Shown: in pieces, positions 36,757 through 51,079 of the stretch | Numbering within the stretch: position 1 is the stretch's first letter | Layout: every line of letters starts with the position of its first letter | NCBI GenBank assembly: GCA_964035795.1 | Contig: OZ038322.1 | Location: 19,694,674-19,758,673 of the forward strand | Reading direction: 5' to 3' | DNA: 64,000 nt | Source: Pterobdella sp. o SKG-2022 | Taxonomy: Eukaryota; Annelida; Clitellata; Hirudinida; Piscicolidae | Notes under the pieces: model-generated | The model's input: the letters and a program-made list of their open reading frames with translations, nothing else | Databases searched by the model: none | Told to the model about the DNA's origin: nothing | Position numbers and translations under genes: made by a program

Positions 36757-36762
36757 AATAAA
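36757..36762 (+). terminator. GPCR candidate polyadenylation signal
   Basis: An aataaa hexamer lies 365 bases after the GPCR stop in an AT-rich flank; another is at 36910. Either could serve. Confidence 0.35.
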
Positions 36763-39700
36763 CTCCCATTTTTTATCATTTCCATCCAAATTCAAAGCTA
36801 AAAAGTCTTTTCTATGATTATATTACTATTTTTTGTTTTACTTAAACTTAATTTTGCAAAAAATTTTTTATTTATTTTCAATTGAAACAACATTTAAGCC
36901 AAAATTTGGAATAAAATGTTGTAAATGCTGGGTATTTCGAGGAGAATTTTGAGTATACTTTTCCTATTCTCATTTGCGGAAAATTTTAAGTTAATTTTTT
37001 GGAATATAATAAAAATACCGATTAATTTTAGCTGTGATGATATTGAGTTTCATTTACAACAAATTTTTTATTGAAAGATTCAAAAAGTTAAATGTAAATA
37101 CTAATTGAAAAGCGTATGTTATCAATTTGATGTTGTATTGACTTTACCTCGAATCAGTTACGAATGAATTGACATAAACTAGAGGTTGTAATATGTTTGA
37201 AGTAATTATTTTTCTTGAATAACATTCACAGCTTATCTTGGTCACGTATGTTTAGTTTGTGAAATTTAGTTCGCTATTGTTTCGGTATTTTGTCCAAGTA
37301 ACGTCTAGTTTTGAAAGTTTCATAAACTACAATAAAGTTTTTCAATGAATCTTTTGAGAGAGTTTTTAAGAATTTTATTCGGTGTAAGTTCTAATAATTG
37401 AGGAACATGGACACTAAAATTTTTCAACTTCAAGTATCGTTGAGCGTGGAGTCTTATTTATTGAAATTTATACCACATTTTTTTCTATGTCTGCTTTAAA
37501 AGTTGCAAGAAATACTGAGTTTTTCAGATTTTTAAGATAAAAAAATTTTAATTTATGAAAACCGAAACTGTTTTTGAAAAAATCTATTGAAAATTAATAT
37601 AAAACATTAAAATTTGCATAAAATTTTCAAAATAAAAAAAGAAAATGACACTAATGAGCAAACAAATCGCAATGCTTTGCACTCTTAAAAACTTTCAAAA
37701 GTTTTTCAAAATTATGGCAGTTCTTCATAAAATAAAAAACCCTATAAGAATATCTTGAAAGCAAAATTGACAGAAAAACTAGTGAAAATATAAAATTTTG
37801 TTCTAATTGTACTACACTGACGCTTAGCATTACAAGGTATAACAGGCACATAGGGTTGGTAATCAAATGTGAATTCGAATGAATGAACTCTAAGAAAGGC
37901 ATTGTATTTCATCTTTAGAATTAAAAAATTTATTAAAAACGAGACCAATATGAGATGATTGAAACTTATGGAGCATCTAATTTAACCAGCCCTTCACAGT
38001 CGGTTTGGACTTCAAAGCTCGAATACCTTAATTTTGGATGCTTAAAACCTTTAAAGAAATACCAAATGCGGTTGAATCATTTTAACTTAATTCCAAGTTT
38101 ATTTTTTATTTTATAACTTAAATTTTTACAACATCGAATATACTCATTTCAATTTTGAAATCTTGATGGTTTGCTTGCACTGAACTTAAGAACGTTATAT
38201 TTTCCTCTATTAATTATCTGCTTCATTTTTGAACTGCACTTTCCGGCTTAATGTTTCAATATATTTTCATTATTAACTAAAAACTTCAAAGTAACTAATT
38301 TTTAAACTTTTATTTATTTTTTTTCCAAGTCGTTTTAAATTATTCATAAATAATAAATTTTAAGAAATATAAAAACTTCAAGCACCACATATGTAAGAAA
38401 AAGCTTTAAATGAAAAAACTGATTTTAAAAAATAAAATTTTTATTTACCTTATTTTTATCATTTTTAGTTATAATTTTTCTTTTACGAATTTCCGGGTCG
38501 CATTTCCTAGTAATAAATTGAAGATGCCTTTCAGAAGCCTCTAACAACTTTTCCAACGTTTTTGCAACTTTTATAAATTAACTTTAATTAATATTTAATT
38601 GAATTTTTGAAAAACCTTGAAATAGAAGACTTCATCAACTAACATTTTTTATTCAACATTGAGCTTTTGATTTAAACTATTGAATACTTTGTATTTTAAT
38701 TTTTTATATGCTATGATGAACCAAAAGTATACGTTAAAAATGACTAGAAAAACTTTGAATAAAATTCAAAGATGATTTTAAGTGAACGAGTTATATAAAA
38801 TAAACCTGAAATACTCATTGAATTGAAAGAATGTTCAAACCACATATCATAGAGTTACTATAAAACTATTAAAAAACATGATGCAATTTAACAATAGGTA
38901 TTACAGGAGAAAAAATAATAGTGAAAAAATGATTTGAGGTGATGATAGCCGTAAAAAATAAATACAAAAACGACAGTGTATGAACCAATGAAATTTCAAC
39001 TAATGTGAAATATTTTGGTCAAAGAAATCTGAACAAAATAAAAAATGAGATTGAATTATCGGCAGAAAAACACATGCACACTGTATATTTTTACTTGACT
39101 TTTTCCATTTGACACTAAGTGAAAAAAATGGATTAATAGGTACAGACTGGCCCAAAAGATTTAATGTTAATATGAATAGGTACTTAGTATTATCAGTAAA
39201 TGTGTCGAGATTAAGTAAAGGTAAAAAAACTTATATAGTGCTCTATATCTTGTTGATCAAAGCGTTAGCTAAGAATGAAATTCATAGAAACCACACTGTA
39301 GAACAGGTGTAACTTTGTCCAATATGCAGATAACTACATAGCAGTAAAATGAAAAGAATTATTTGAAGTTGCATGAAAATTTTTTCAAAGTTGGCAAAAA
39401 GTAAATTGAAATTAAGAACGATAGAAAAAATTCAAAATGAGAAAAAATTACCAGTATCAAAAGATAGATAGAATTGTAGAAAATAAGCACACAATCCTTT
39501 GAAGAATTTGATAAGCGAAAAAAGCACGGTAACCAAACAATTTGTGAATGGAATGAACGTTATGTAACGATGTAAATTTAAAAAAAAACATGGGACACTA
39601 TATATAAAAAAACTGTGTTTGATAGTTTGAAAAAGGCCATTTTTCTAGTAACGAGTAACTTTGAATTTCAAAAAAAGGTGAATGACAAAAGAGGAAATTG

Positions 39701-42700
39701 GGGAAATTATGAACGATGGAGCTTGATCAACAAGGAAGATAGTGATAGTCATTTGTGTGCAAAGTCGAGTAACATCAAAAGTTTCTTTTCAAACTATTAT
39801 GTGAACGTAGAACTACAGAAACACGTCTATTTTGATGAAAGAAAAAAGTTACCAGCAAACATGACTTCAATTTTTTGAGATTTAATTTTGAGTGACTGTA
39901 AAAAATCAAAAGTTAAGAGTTATTTTATATAATAAATTAGTTATATTTTTGAGCAATAGTGATTTTTGGACAAGAAAATATGTTGCTAGCGATTCTGCCT
40001 CATAACAAAAAAATCTCAGTGAATTTAATGAGACAGAATAATGCAAAAAGTATAATTTGTTATCATTTAAAATTATTCGTAAAAGAAGTTTTAGCGATTT
40101 TGAAGACTTTGCGTACGTGTTTTCAAGTTTGACATGGCAATGGGGCCGTTTCACATCAATAACGTTACTTCTATTCCCCACTTTTGAATTCAAAGTTTCT
40201 ATTAAAATGTTGAAAAGAATTTTTCAATTAATTAGAATCACTTTGCCAAAAAAAATTTCGAAACCACTTATTTTTTTTTGAATTTACTTGAATATATGTT
40301 TCTTTTGAACTTTTAAATTTCTTTATAACCCTTCTCAAAAGCTTGAATTAATTGTAAATGAAACGCGTTGCACACGTTTTTAAAAGATTTTCTTTTTCGG
40401 CTTTTTATTTATTTTCAAAACTACTAAGTTTCCAAACCTGTATCGGGGCTTTACACTTTCAAAAAAAGCTTCGAAGGTTTTTAAAAGTTTATACAATACC
40501 AGAATGCATTTTGTGAATCTTTTCAGTCAGCTAGATTGGAAAAGAATAATTTTTTATTTTTGGGCATGAAACTTGACGGCTTTTTAAAGTTTGGTCGAAG
40601 AAACAAATGATGGATGGGCCTTATGATTGAAAGTTGTGCGACGGTTATTGGCATGGTACGTCAAGCTGCTAGCACAAAATTTCTCTATTGCATTTCAATA
40701 AAAGTTTTTATGATAACCTTTTGTCGATAAAACTTGAATTGTTTGTTTCTTAATTTTTCACTAATTCTCAGTTTAAAAATTTTTCAACAAAATGGCTTTT
40801 TGAAACTAATCAACACAATTTAGAAAGTTAACTTCAGATAGTGCCATCTATTCCATTTCAAAATGGAGATAAACTACCATTAGAATGTTAAGTTGATTTA
40901 AATCGTGTCATAACGATTATTTGAAGGTTCTGTTTGGCTTAATATTGGAAGTTATGAAAAGGGAATTTTAAATTGCATGTTTAAAAACATAAGATAAAAT
41001 TAATCTTATGTTTAGTTGAAAAAAATGATTTTAGCTCATTTTTAAATGCTGATTAATGAACTTTTTTCGAAGGTTAAAGATAAAAATGCTGGAAATTTTC
41101 AAATTTACCATTGTAACCGAGTGATTTTTGTCTGGACGTTTACATTTCTCAAGTATTAATCGCTAATCCAGATAGATGTACTCTTTCCCTTTTCTAGTTT
41201 TACTTCCTGCTCTTGAAATTTTTGAAACTATTTTTCAAGTTTTTTACATGTTTTTCAAAATTTTTTAAGAATTTATTTTGGTTATTTCAAATTAAAAAAA
41301 TATATTTTCCTATTTCAAGATTTTAAAATGTCAAGATTTTTGTAACTTCCTAGACAAAACATTTTTTGGTTACATTTTACAATTGAGAAATTTATTCAAA
41401 AACCAAATCTTTGTTTCATTTTTGCCTAATTTTTAAAATTCTAAACAGACATTTTTTCTTTTCTAGGTTGATTTAATATTGATTCAATGTTTGATTTGAA
41501 GCAAAAAAAACAAACTATTATACTATTATATTAACTAAAAATTTCATGCTTAAATGGCCCATCTTATAACTATAAGGAAATTCCATAATGAATCATCACA
41601 TCAGCTTTGAAATTTATCAAGTATTTTTGACGTGATGAATTTTGGTAATTTTATTTAACATTTTGGGGATGATCAAAAATCCAAGCCTTATATGAAAATT
41701 TTTCTTTGAATATTTCTCTTGACGGCTCTTAAACAGGATTTATTTTTATTTATTACCAACTTAAGCCGTTGAAATATCCGCATCATTCTAAAATCTCTTT
41801 AATCTCAATGAGCCATACACGCATTCACATGTGCCAACTTTAAATCATAGATGCTCATTTAATTTTGTTATTTATGATTATTTTTGATCTTTTCTAATTA
41901 CAAAATCTAATAGAATTACACTTTTTGTTTGAATTGAATTCCTGAGAATGTTGCACCCAAAACTCAAAAATTCTAAATAAAATTAAATTATTTCTTACAG
42001 GGTAAGCTAAAGCTGATCTACCATTAAAGGGAGCGACTTGAGCTGCTAAACGACAATGAATTCTGTGTTATGAGCCCTTCAATCAACATCCGATTAGCTT
42101 TCAAAAGTAACAACCATTTTATCTTCTCTATTTATTTTATTAATTTTTCACCAAGTTAGCAGATATTTTTCTATTTATTTTATAAAAAATTGTTTTTATT
42201 CAGTCAAGTTTTTACATAGTTAGAAGTTTGTAAGGTCTTTGTGTATTACTTATTTCGGTTTAAAGCAAAATTAATAAATTAATTGTTTTCAAATTATCCA
42301 CTATTTTCTAAAACTTAAAAAAAAATAATTTATAAAACAAAACTAAATAAAAAATTTCATAAAAAACTTACAAAATTCCACCCGAGATTAAACTGAAATT
42401 TTTTATCCAAGCAAACTATCCGTTATACTAAAAATTCCTCATCGAAACAACGTAAAACAATTGACATTTCCAAAAGACTTTTAAGCCTCTAGTGACGAAT
42501 ACCTAACAGCGACTATTGTTGACATAGCGGTCATTATCGATATTATCAAAAGATGATCCAAATCACTTAGTGATTCTTCATGTTTTCAGATTTTAACAAA
42601 AGCAATTCAGAATTCATTTCATAAAAGTTTTTAAAATCCATCTTTCCTACATGTTGATTTTTTCAACGGCCTTTCAAGAATATTTGCAGAAATTGCTAAA

Positions 42701-43408
42701 TTTTTTTTTGTTAAAACAACCTATTATTGTTTAGGCTATTATATGTCCATCACATATAATGAATTTCCGTTACAATAGAAAAGTAAGCATTAATGTGAAT
42801 GCATGAACGAGTACTAGGACAGAATATAGTGATGATGATCCTGAACACACAAATTGGAAGTCAAAAATTATAAAAAAATGATTTCAAAATTTTGTTGTAA
42901 AAAAAAAAATAAACAACCCAAAAAAATATTTTTTCCTCGAAAGTATAATATTTCCATCAAAGAATATATACAATAAGTAAGGAAACAAAATTTCACATAA
43001 GGAACACACTGTCTTATAGATAAAACATTAAATATTTATTACATAATATCTAGTCAAAAAAGACTTATAAGGAAGCACACCCACTGTAGATAAAAATATA
43101 TAAAAATAAAGCCCTTTAATACAATGACAGAAGGAGGGAAATACACGACCATAAGGAGACACGCGGTTATGTAGAAAACGAAAAGTAATTGCATAAAAAT
43201 ACATACAATAAAATTAGAGTAATAGAAATGCAACTTTATATAAGAATATAGAATGATACAACAAAACAGACAAAAACCCACAAAAATATCGGCACACATA
43301 CAGATATAAACGTAATTATTTACAAATTGGCACACTTAATCATATATACACACAACCACAATCAAAAACCAACAGAAACGTACACACAAACAGACAAAAA
43401 CATTGTCA

Positions 43409-43411
<3 letters not shown>
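36763..43411. other. gene-poor intergenic stretch
   Basis: I found no exon with convincing splice framing, no LINE fragment and no RNA gene. Open frames at 39109-39312 and 39615-39878 (plus) have neither splice support nor recognisable similarity. A 26-codon minus-strand frame ending at 42025 has coding-like codons, but only a weak acceptor. Confidence 0.5.

Positions 43412-43454
<43 letters not shown>
43412..43454. repeat. (AC)n microsatellite
   Basis: About 21 uninterrupted AC units. They are embedded in a broader A/C-rich tract from roughly 43320 that contains many acac and aaac words. Confidence 0.98.
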
Positions 43455-43455
<1 letters not shown>

Positions 43456-45621
43456 CCACTCTTTTGATCTGCCTACAATCTCGGAAAATTTTCACATGTT
43501 TGTCCAATTGATTTTTAATCACTCATCCTTTTGTCCCACAATTTTGATATGATACATATATAAAAGATTTCTTTGTTTTATTAACCTTATGATTTGTCCT
43601 CGTATATTACCTTTGTTTGTTATGTAAAACTTGAGATTTTTTATTGGTTTTGAAATGTCTAGCTTGTACATAAGAGTTATGTTCTATATTCACTGAATGC
43701 ACAATTCTTGAGTTTCAAGTCATCAATATAACATAAAAATCACAGTGTTTGTTTTCAGTTTTATTCTTAGCAAAAATCAATGAACGAAACAGGTTTAATG
43801 CATAACAATTTCTGTTCGTTTTAACAATTAACGTTTGCAAACACGATTAGTGACATTTGATTTGATTTTAAGTTATAAATAAATATTTGTTTTAAGTTAA
43901 AACAATTTTTTATAGTTTTAACCAACGTGCTTTTCTACTATGTTAGAGGGTTTATATACATATATGAGTATATAGAAATATATTTATGAGTAAATATACA
44001 TACATATAAGAGTATGAAGAGGTATATGTATTAAGCCTTATATAACTATCCGCCATGTTCATGCATGTATATATGAAGGTTTGCTAGTCTAAAAAAGAAG
44101 GCAGATTAGAGAATTCTATGATTGGAGTTTTTCCAAAAAAAAGCATTAATTTTTGAAGGTATTTGAAGACTTACTTTTTAACCTCTAAAAGCTATATAAA
44201 GGTGCATTGTTTAAACTGATTTGTAAATAACCACATAAAAATCAACTACTTTTCATAATTATACTTTGATTTAACGTTATACCTATAATCGTTTGATTTT
44301 GTGCAAATTAAATAGCCGATTCGATGAAGTAAACAACGGGATTTTGTATCTGAAGGTAATTATTATTTTATATCTACCTCTTCAATTGTTTTTATAGATA
44401 ATAGCAATTAATCCAGAATTGCAAATTTTTGTCTAATTTTTACGTGTTTATTTTTTGATTTTTATGATTTACAATAGATATAAGGTTGAAGGTTGTCGAA
44501 TTGCCATTGAATTATGTTTTTGAAAAATTTTCAAGTGTTTAACATCGATGTTCCATTTAAAAGAAGATTTTGGCGCTTTTTTATCGATTTCTTAAATAAT
44601 AAACTGAATAAAAAAATTATAAAAAAGATAATTCAGGAAACAAGCTATTTCATTTAATTTTTGGCTCAAATTCTATTAAAACTTAACTCACTCTCTTTAT
44701 GCTTCCAGGTTTCCCACTTTTTGTTATTTAGGCTAAGTACTAATTCAAATCAGTTTTTAAAATTTTTTTCAAACTTAAAAATAAATTTTACTGTAAATTT
44801 TAAATTAATAATCGTTCGAAAATATAATTTATTTTTGAATTTTCAAATTATGACTTATATTTCAAAATAACTTGTTCGAACTTTCGAAGAGTTGTGTTAT
44901 TTTAAATGTTTTTAAACTTTAAAAACTTTGAAGTGCTATATAACTGCCATTTTACAATGAGTTACGCATGCAAAGCCTTCCTGTACAAGTTCAAATAACT
45001 CAAACACTCCTCACATTGGTTGCTTCTACGTTGATAAATCAATCCTCAATTTTTAAAATCGCTTTGTTATAAAGCATGATTAATAAGGTTGTATTCATAA
45101 GGTCTCAATCTTTTACTCCAACGTTAAGTTGATGTTATCATTTGACTAAAAGCACCTGTGAAAAGTTTGACATGGATTTTACCTAAACTAACAATAAACA
45201 CCATGTTTGTCCAAGTGTTTAAAGAGAGATTCTCAAATACCCTCAAAAAATATTTGATCTAAAATTTATTTTATTGATTGGAAGTAAACATAATCGAAAA
45301 CAAAAAAAAAATGAAAATTATTTTCACAAAGTAACAAACTTGAACAGATGTAGATATAAATATCTAAGAATTTTCTAATAGCTCGCACCTCAGTTAATAG
45401 TTTCTGTATCAAGGAAACTATTACCTTGGCTCTGTTGTACTTATTAAGAATCCATCTCATTAAAATATGTTAGTCTTTAAAATGCTAATCACCGTCAAGC
45501 TGCAATGCGGATGTGAAATTAAACAGAAATAATGTTGATTTTGAGAAGAACTTTATTTTTAAACTTCGTATTCTTGTTTGAAAAAAGTGAACTTTTAACT
45601 AAATAAGATGTAAATTTTTAA

Positions 45622-45830
45622 ATAGCTCGAATAATTGTTAAATACCCAAGGCTCACGCTTGACCTTCGGCGAATTGTCATTGTCAAAGGCACCATAAAAG
45701 CGTTTAATCGCCCCGTTCTTCGTCACTTATCCATTTATTGCGGCATTAAGTGCTACGCTGTGACGTGGTGTGGTGTCAAACTTTTTAATAGTGCCGGTCT
45801 AAAGGTGTATTGGGGTTATTTTATGATGTT
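45622..45830 (+). other. GC-richer open segment of unknown origin
   Basis: Within AT-rich flanks, 45643-45815 has clearly higher GC and many CpG words (cggcgaattg, gcgtttaatcgccccg, gacgtggtgtgg). The plus strand is open for about 68 codons (TLDLRRIVIVKGTIKAFNR, LRHLSIYCGIKCYAV). I recognise neither this translation nor any minus-strand one. It may be a fragment of a mobile element or of a transferred or processed gene. No splice sites frame it. Confidence 0.4.
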
Positions 45831-47433
45831 TTAAAATGATTAATAAAGCATTCCAAATGGGAAAAAATTCATGAGGCTTTGTTTTTTTTTTCTTTAAATT
45901 TAGATGAAAAGACGGGGCCCGCATATGATAGTCTGTTCTTTTTTATCTTGAAAATCATTAAGCTTGCATTAAACCTAGAGTTCATAATTTTATAGTTGTC
46001 AAAAATAATCAACATTTGAATGTACTTGTATTTTTGAAAATTGTAACTAAGATATTTGCACGAGTATTATAGACAAATAGATTTGAAATACAGATAATAT
46101 TGCTTGCTTCGAACATTTGAGAATTAATTAAAAGCACGACAACAAAGTGATATATTCTTAAATGATTTATTTAGTTCTAATTAATATAAGCGATAGACAT
46201 AAGTTTGCGAAAATAATTCCATTATGATAAGTTTGAGTATTTTTTCATTCGATTACTGCTAATCAAATAAAGAGCATCATTTCAAAATAAACCACACAAG
46301 AGTTTATTATATTAAATTTCATGCACAAATTCAATTGATAAAAGCTGGATAATAAAAAAAAGTGGAAATAAAACGTGGAATTTTTTACTCAGATATTTAG
46401 GCCAAGATCTATGTGAGATCATATTCTTTAGTTCACACATAAAAAACCAGGCTCATTAACAAAATGTACATACATTATAGGCTTTTTGATAAAATGTCTA
46501 TTTTATATATCTCTCCGCAAAATCTGTACTATCACGTACTTGGGGGTAGCCATATCTAGATATACATTGCTACGGATGTATATACCGAATAAATGTAATG
46601 AATGCACAATCATTTGAAAATGAAAGTATTAATAAAAGTCAAAATGGTGTTAAACTTGAGTGAGTGGAGAGATAGCTATATAGAATGTAAAGAAACATCT
46701 CTTGAATTATTCATTCAACTTGCGCCTTTACCCGTTTTTGGACTTTTTATAACTCAGTTTATGTTTTTTTTTTGAATCATTTTAAAAATTATTCTTTAAA
46801 AGATTTTTGTTTGTTCAAAAACATCCATAAGCTTCCATTAGTTTCGAAAAATTCTAAGTTTCAACTAATTTTAAACTTCTAGTGCGTATACTTTCATGTT
46901 ATGTGCATTTCGGTCTGCTTCCTTAATTGTGGGCATTCATCTTCCTTACATTGTAATATCACTAATCATGTGTTATTGATAACCGCCATTCTTATGAGCA
47001 AATTCATAATCTTTTTATAATTTATTTCTTTTAATGAAAATTTTTTAGCTTACATAATGCTTAAAATTATTCAAAATGTAGCCGTTGAAATTTTAAATAA
47101 ATTACGATATACAATGTGAATAGATTTGATAAAAAATTTTGAAAAAAAAAAATTTCCATGTCTTAAATTCATTATTAATCTAAAACTAATGACAATTCTC
47201 CTGCATTCTTCTTAGGTCCACATGTCAGCACAACACACATAATAGAATAAAATTCTTAGAATATCTTGATCATGGCCTTAATTATAGAGGTATATAGAAT
47301 CTATAAAACGGACTTAGAAACAAAATAAAAAATATAAAAACTCTAGATTAAAAATAAAGACCTGAGAGTTTGGAAAAAATTTCATGTGATTTGGACAAAA
47401 ATAAAAAATAAGTTAATGGTTGTGAAAAATTTC

Positions 47434-47513
47434 AGGGACGGCAGTAAGAAATGGAGAGATGTAGTAAATGGATTTGTGACCATTGAAAGGATGATGGATG
47501 GATTGATGATTGA
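47434..47513 (+). CDS. candidate internal exon, unknown gene
   Basis: A strong acceptor (aaaaatttcag) and donor (gtaagc) bracket 80 bases with one open frame, DGSKKWRDVVNGFVTIERMM followed by DGLMID, which ends in phase 0. No family is recognised and no partner exons could be joined with confidence. It could be an exon of a gene that starts upstream. Confidence 0.3.
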
Positions 47514-48242
47514 TGTAAGCCTCAAATGGTTTCATTTTGTCTAATAAGATTTTTATGACTATTTTTTAGCAGTCGAGTGCTCATGATAGTATTAATATAT
47601 TTTTTCAATAAATATATTGAAAGACCCGTATTTGTTATTCATGAATTCGACGAATCCTTTGAGATTTGTTTTTTTAAAGAAAGCATTTGTTTATACTATA
47701 ATAAATAAAAAAAACTGCTTTAATGATGAATGATTATATTTGGTTAATAGTCATAAAATATTCATCGATTTATTCCACCGTAGAGAAAACGCTTACTTTC
47801 TTATTAGAGTGCCCTATAAACGTGGTTCAAAGCACAAACTTCAAGTTTTAACACATTTTCGAGATGTTTTTGTTGTACAATCTATTATTTTACAAAATCA
47901 CTATATGAAATTCCAAAATATTTATCTGAAAATGTTGTCATACATTCATACATATGCTTCATATATAATTGATTGATCATGGAAGCTTTGAAGGGTTAGA
48001 AGCAATTCATTTGGAATAGCTCCAAAGCTGTCTAAAATGTTTTAGATGCTAGGGCTAACACAAAAAATACAATTTATAATTGATAAAAACCCTTTTGAAC
48101 ATCCCGCCAGAAAAATTTAAGAACTCAAATAAACTTTTCTGGATAAATCTGAAAACGGACTAGAAGAAAAACTTTTTTTTTGAAATGAAAAAGTTGGAAT
48201 GAATATCGAGTCATTGATAACAAAACAAAAGAAATATTGAAG

Positions 48243-50880
48243 ATGAAGAAGATGATTGTTATGATGAACTTCAAAACAAAACAACTCTTTCTCTTATTCA
48301 CTTTGATGCTGGCTTTAACAACAAAACCAGGTTAGATCAATATTTGTATCTCTCTTTTGAAAGTCTTTTATAAAAGTAACGTCATTGTATATATTTTTTT
48401 TAGTTTTCATTCATTTTTTGTGATAATTAAACTTAAGTTTCTAAATTTTTGACTTTTAATTTCTTTCATCTCATTAAGAAAAAGATTTTGTATGAGCATG
48501 AAGCATTATCGTGTTGGTAGATAAGCAAATGCTACCATCAATTTTTAAAACACAATTATTTCTTAAATGATTTTTCATGCAAATGTTAAAGAGATAAATA
48601 AAAGAAGTCCAAAAAACTTAATGAAAAGTTTCAAAATGCTGAAATTTTTGCTAAAGAATGTCAATGACTTTTATGTATTTTAGAATAAAAGTTTAAAACT
48701 TTTGTTTTGCGCATGCTTAATGTTAAGTATTGATGGATGAGCTTTTACTTATTTTAAAGATGAACCTAAGAAATAAAAAGACTGAAAGGTTTTCGAGGTT
48801 GCAGTAGACGTAAACAAAAAACTGCATATGGTACATTGTTGCTTGGCCGAGTTTGAAAATTCCCAAAATTAAACTTGCTAAAAACGTTAGACAAATAACT
48901 TGCAGTCTAAAAATAAATTTAAAAATGAAAAAGTAACCTGATAAAACTGGAAAAATGTTTTTGAAAGAAACTCAATTTGTCAGAAATAAAGACTTCCAGT
49001 GCATTCTGTACATTTTTCAACATGAATATTTAAAGGCTTGTCCGTCGTAACTATCCCGATAAACATTCTACTTCTCATAATTTGCTTTTATGCTGTATAT
49101 TTTTTCATTATTTAAATCATAAATTATATCTTACCAGCTTTCTTCTCCTAGATATTTACATCATCTAGCGTGATTTAACGATTGTTTCTTAAAGCTTGTA
49201 TAGAAAAACAATGTAAACAACCAGTAAGTATCACTTTAGTTATGTTAGGTACTTTTACTCTAAAGTGTATAAACTTATGTCTTAGTACTTTTTGTTTTGC
49301 AAATATGATTCCAATTATTTTTGGCTCAAAATCAGTTTTCAATTTAAAAGTTAGGCATTTCTGATGAATTACCTTTGCAATCTTATTCCGAATCATTGAA
49401 AAAACATAAAAAATGTATTCTTTAATCGAATAAAGGAAGCTGTACTTCTGTGTGTTGCTATCGTAACTTGCACTGACTTACTCAAGTGTATGTAAATTTT
49501 ATTCATTTGAATTTATATAAATAAAATATGAATTTATCTCTTTATATGCTTAAAGAAATTTTTTTTATTGCTAATAAAAATTTAAATGGTAAAGTTGAAC
49601 TAAAAGTTTGGACAAATGCTGCTTGATTTGCAAAAATTATATAAAAAATTCCAAAACTTCATTTTTATTTTTATCATACAATGTTTTTCAGTTCATTAGT
49701 TTCTATTGATACTGTTTATTTTATTAATTTTAAATCAATTACAACGCACTAGAATGCTGGTTAGTAAACTTAAATAATGCAGAATTTCAGACGATGGGAA
49801 AAATCCAATAGATCTGATAAATTTTAAAAAATACTCTGCTTAAATGAAAATAAATTAATTTCGACCATTTTTCCGCGAATATACAAACGAGGTTGCACCA
49901 GCTAGGTTGAGCCACCGGAGCATCCAACTCATAAATATTCCATAAGCCGTATTATATTATCTCGAAGAAATTTTCATTTCTCAAGTTGCGAATCATATTT
50001 TAAAATTCATTTAACCGCGAAAAATTTATGGTGTTTTTAGGTATAATTTTCATTCATGGGATATGTGAGAAATAGAAAATTTGAGATGAAAAATAAAAGA
50101 ATTTTTTGATAAACCTTATAAGTTTTTTATGTGCATAACTTGATTGAAGCTTTAAAAAATTTTTAAAAATTGTCATTTTCGAGATGAAATATATTCACAG
50201 ATCAATTGACTTCACACCTTCTTAAAGAAGTGCAGATTAGTTTTATTAATGCTGAAGTTTTTAAAAGCTTTCAACACTCAATAAATAAACAAATATATAA
50301 TTGTCGTAATTATTAAGTAAACTTTATCAGCCTTGAAATATTGGGTGTTCAGAGCATATAGAGAAGACTATGACAAATCTCATGATTGAAAAATATAGTA
50401 ATTTTGAATATTTTTTCAATGCAAACTTATTTCATAAAAAATGAATTATTTTGAAAGGCAAAAATTTCCAGATTCAAAAAAGAAATTTTGAGGTTTAATT
50501 GAAACTCACATTTCGCATTAAAAAACTTTTATTTACAAATTTTTGTCATTTAAATACTCGATAATTATTGTAAATTTAAGAAAAAGCTTACAATTTTGAA
50601 TGTTTTCATTTCAAATTAAACTAATTTTAATGAAAAACTTATTTGAATTTCATTTATAAACTTGCAAAAACCCCAAAAATGTAAGAAAATGAAATTAGTA
50701 GTGAAAAATACTTGCATATAATTACTAATCAAAATATATTAAAACTTGAAATAAAAGTTCTTACAGACGAATAATTGATAAATAAATTTCCTGTTTCAGA
50801 ATAAAACTAGTTTTATAGCCTTAGTAGGGCAAAAAGAGAATCAAAGCTACTATAAAAGACAAATAAAAGAGGCATGTTAA
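48243..50880 (+). CDS. candidate small secreted cysteine-containing peptide
   Basis: Three exons (48243-48330, 49195-49223, 50800-50880) join through GT-AG sites in matching phase to 65 codons plus stop. Exon 1 begins at the first ATG after an in-frame TGA (48186). It encodes a basic start and a hydrophobic signal peptide (KQLFLLFTLMLALTTKP). The 29-base exon 2, flanked by tttcttaaag and gtaagt, adds ACIEKQCKQP. Exon 3, after a strong cctgtttcag acceptor, adds NKTSFIALVGQKENQSYYKR and then QIKEAC before TAA. The product has three cysteines, two N-glycosylation sequons and a KR pair. A hexamer aataaa (50933-50938) follows. I know no such family. The model rests on splice logic alone, and the exons could belong to different genes. 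Confidence 0.42.
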
Positions 50881-51079
50881 ACCAGTAAGAATTTGTAAAC
50901 TTTGATATTAATAGAAAAAGATGTTACGAACCAATAAATAAGAACTTTTAAGAGTTTTTTATATTTTTGAAAATAATATGAAAATTTTCAAATAATTTAA
51001 TTATTCTCACAATCTTTTCTACAAAAAAAAATTAGACTAGTTAAATTTGAAAAAAAAGTCTCGAGATTTTCAATGAATA

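Noticed and set aside
39109..39878. Two plus-strand ORFs of 67 and 87 codons
   Set aside because: Both are AT-rich without acceptor or donor framing or recognisable motifs. Chance cannot be excluded in a gene-poor stretch.
42025..42113. Minus-strand frame ending SLSFSSSSRSL before TAA
   Set aside because: It has coding-like codons, but only a weak AAAG acceptor, no polyA signal nearby and no partner exon.
43054..43335. 93-codon minus-strand ORF, very hydrophobic
   Set aside because: It lies in an A/C-rich simple-sequence tract next to the CA repeat. The composition explains the hydrophobic translation, and there are no splice sites or similarity.
45385..45425. Small palindrome aatagtttc...gaaactatt
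   Set aside because: A nine-base stem is expected by chance in 64 kb of AT-rich DNA.
49890..49930. tRNA A-box-like ggtggctcaacctagctgg (minus)
   Set aside because: No B box at the right distance and no foldable arms.
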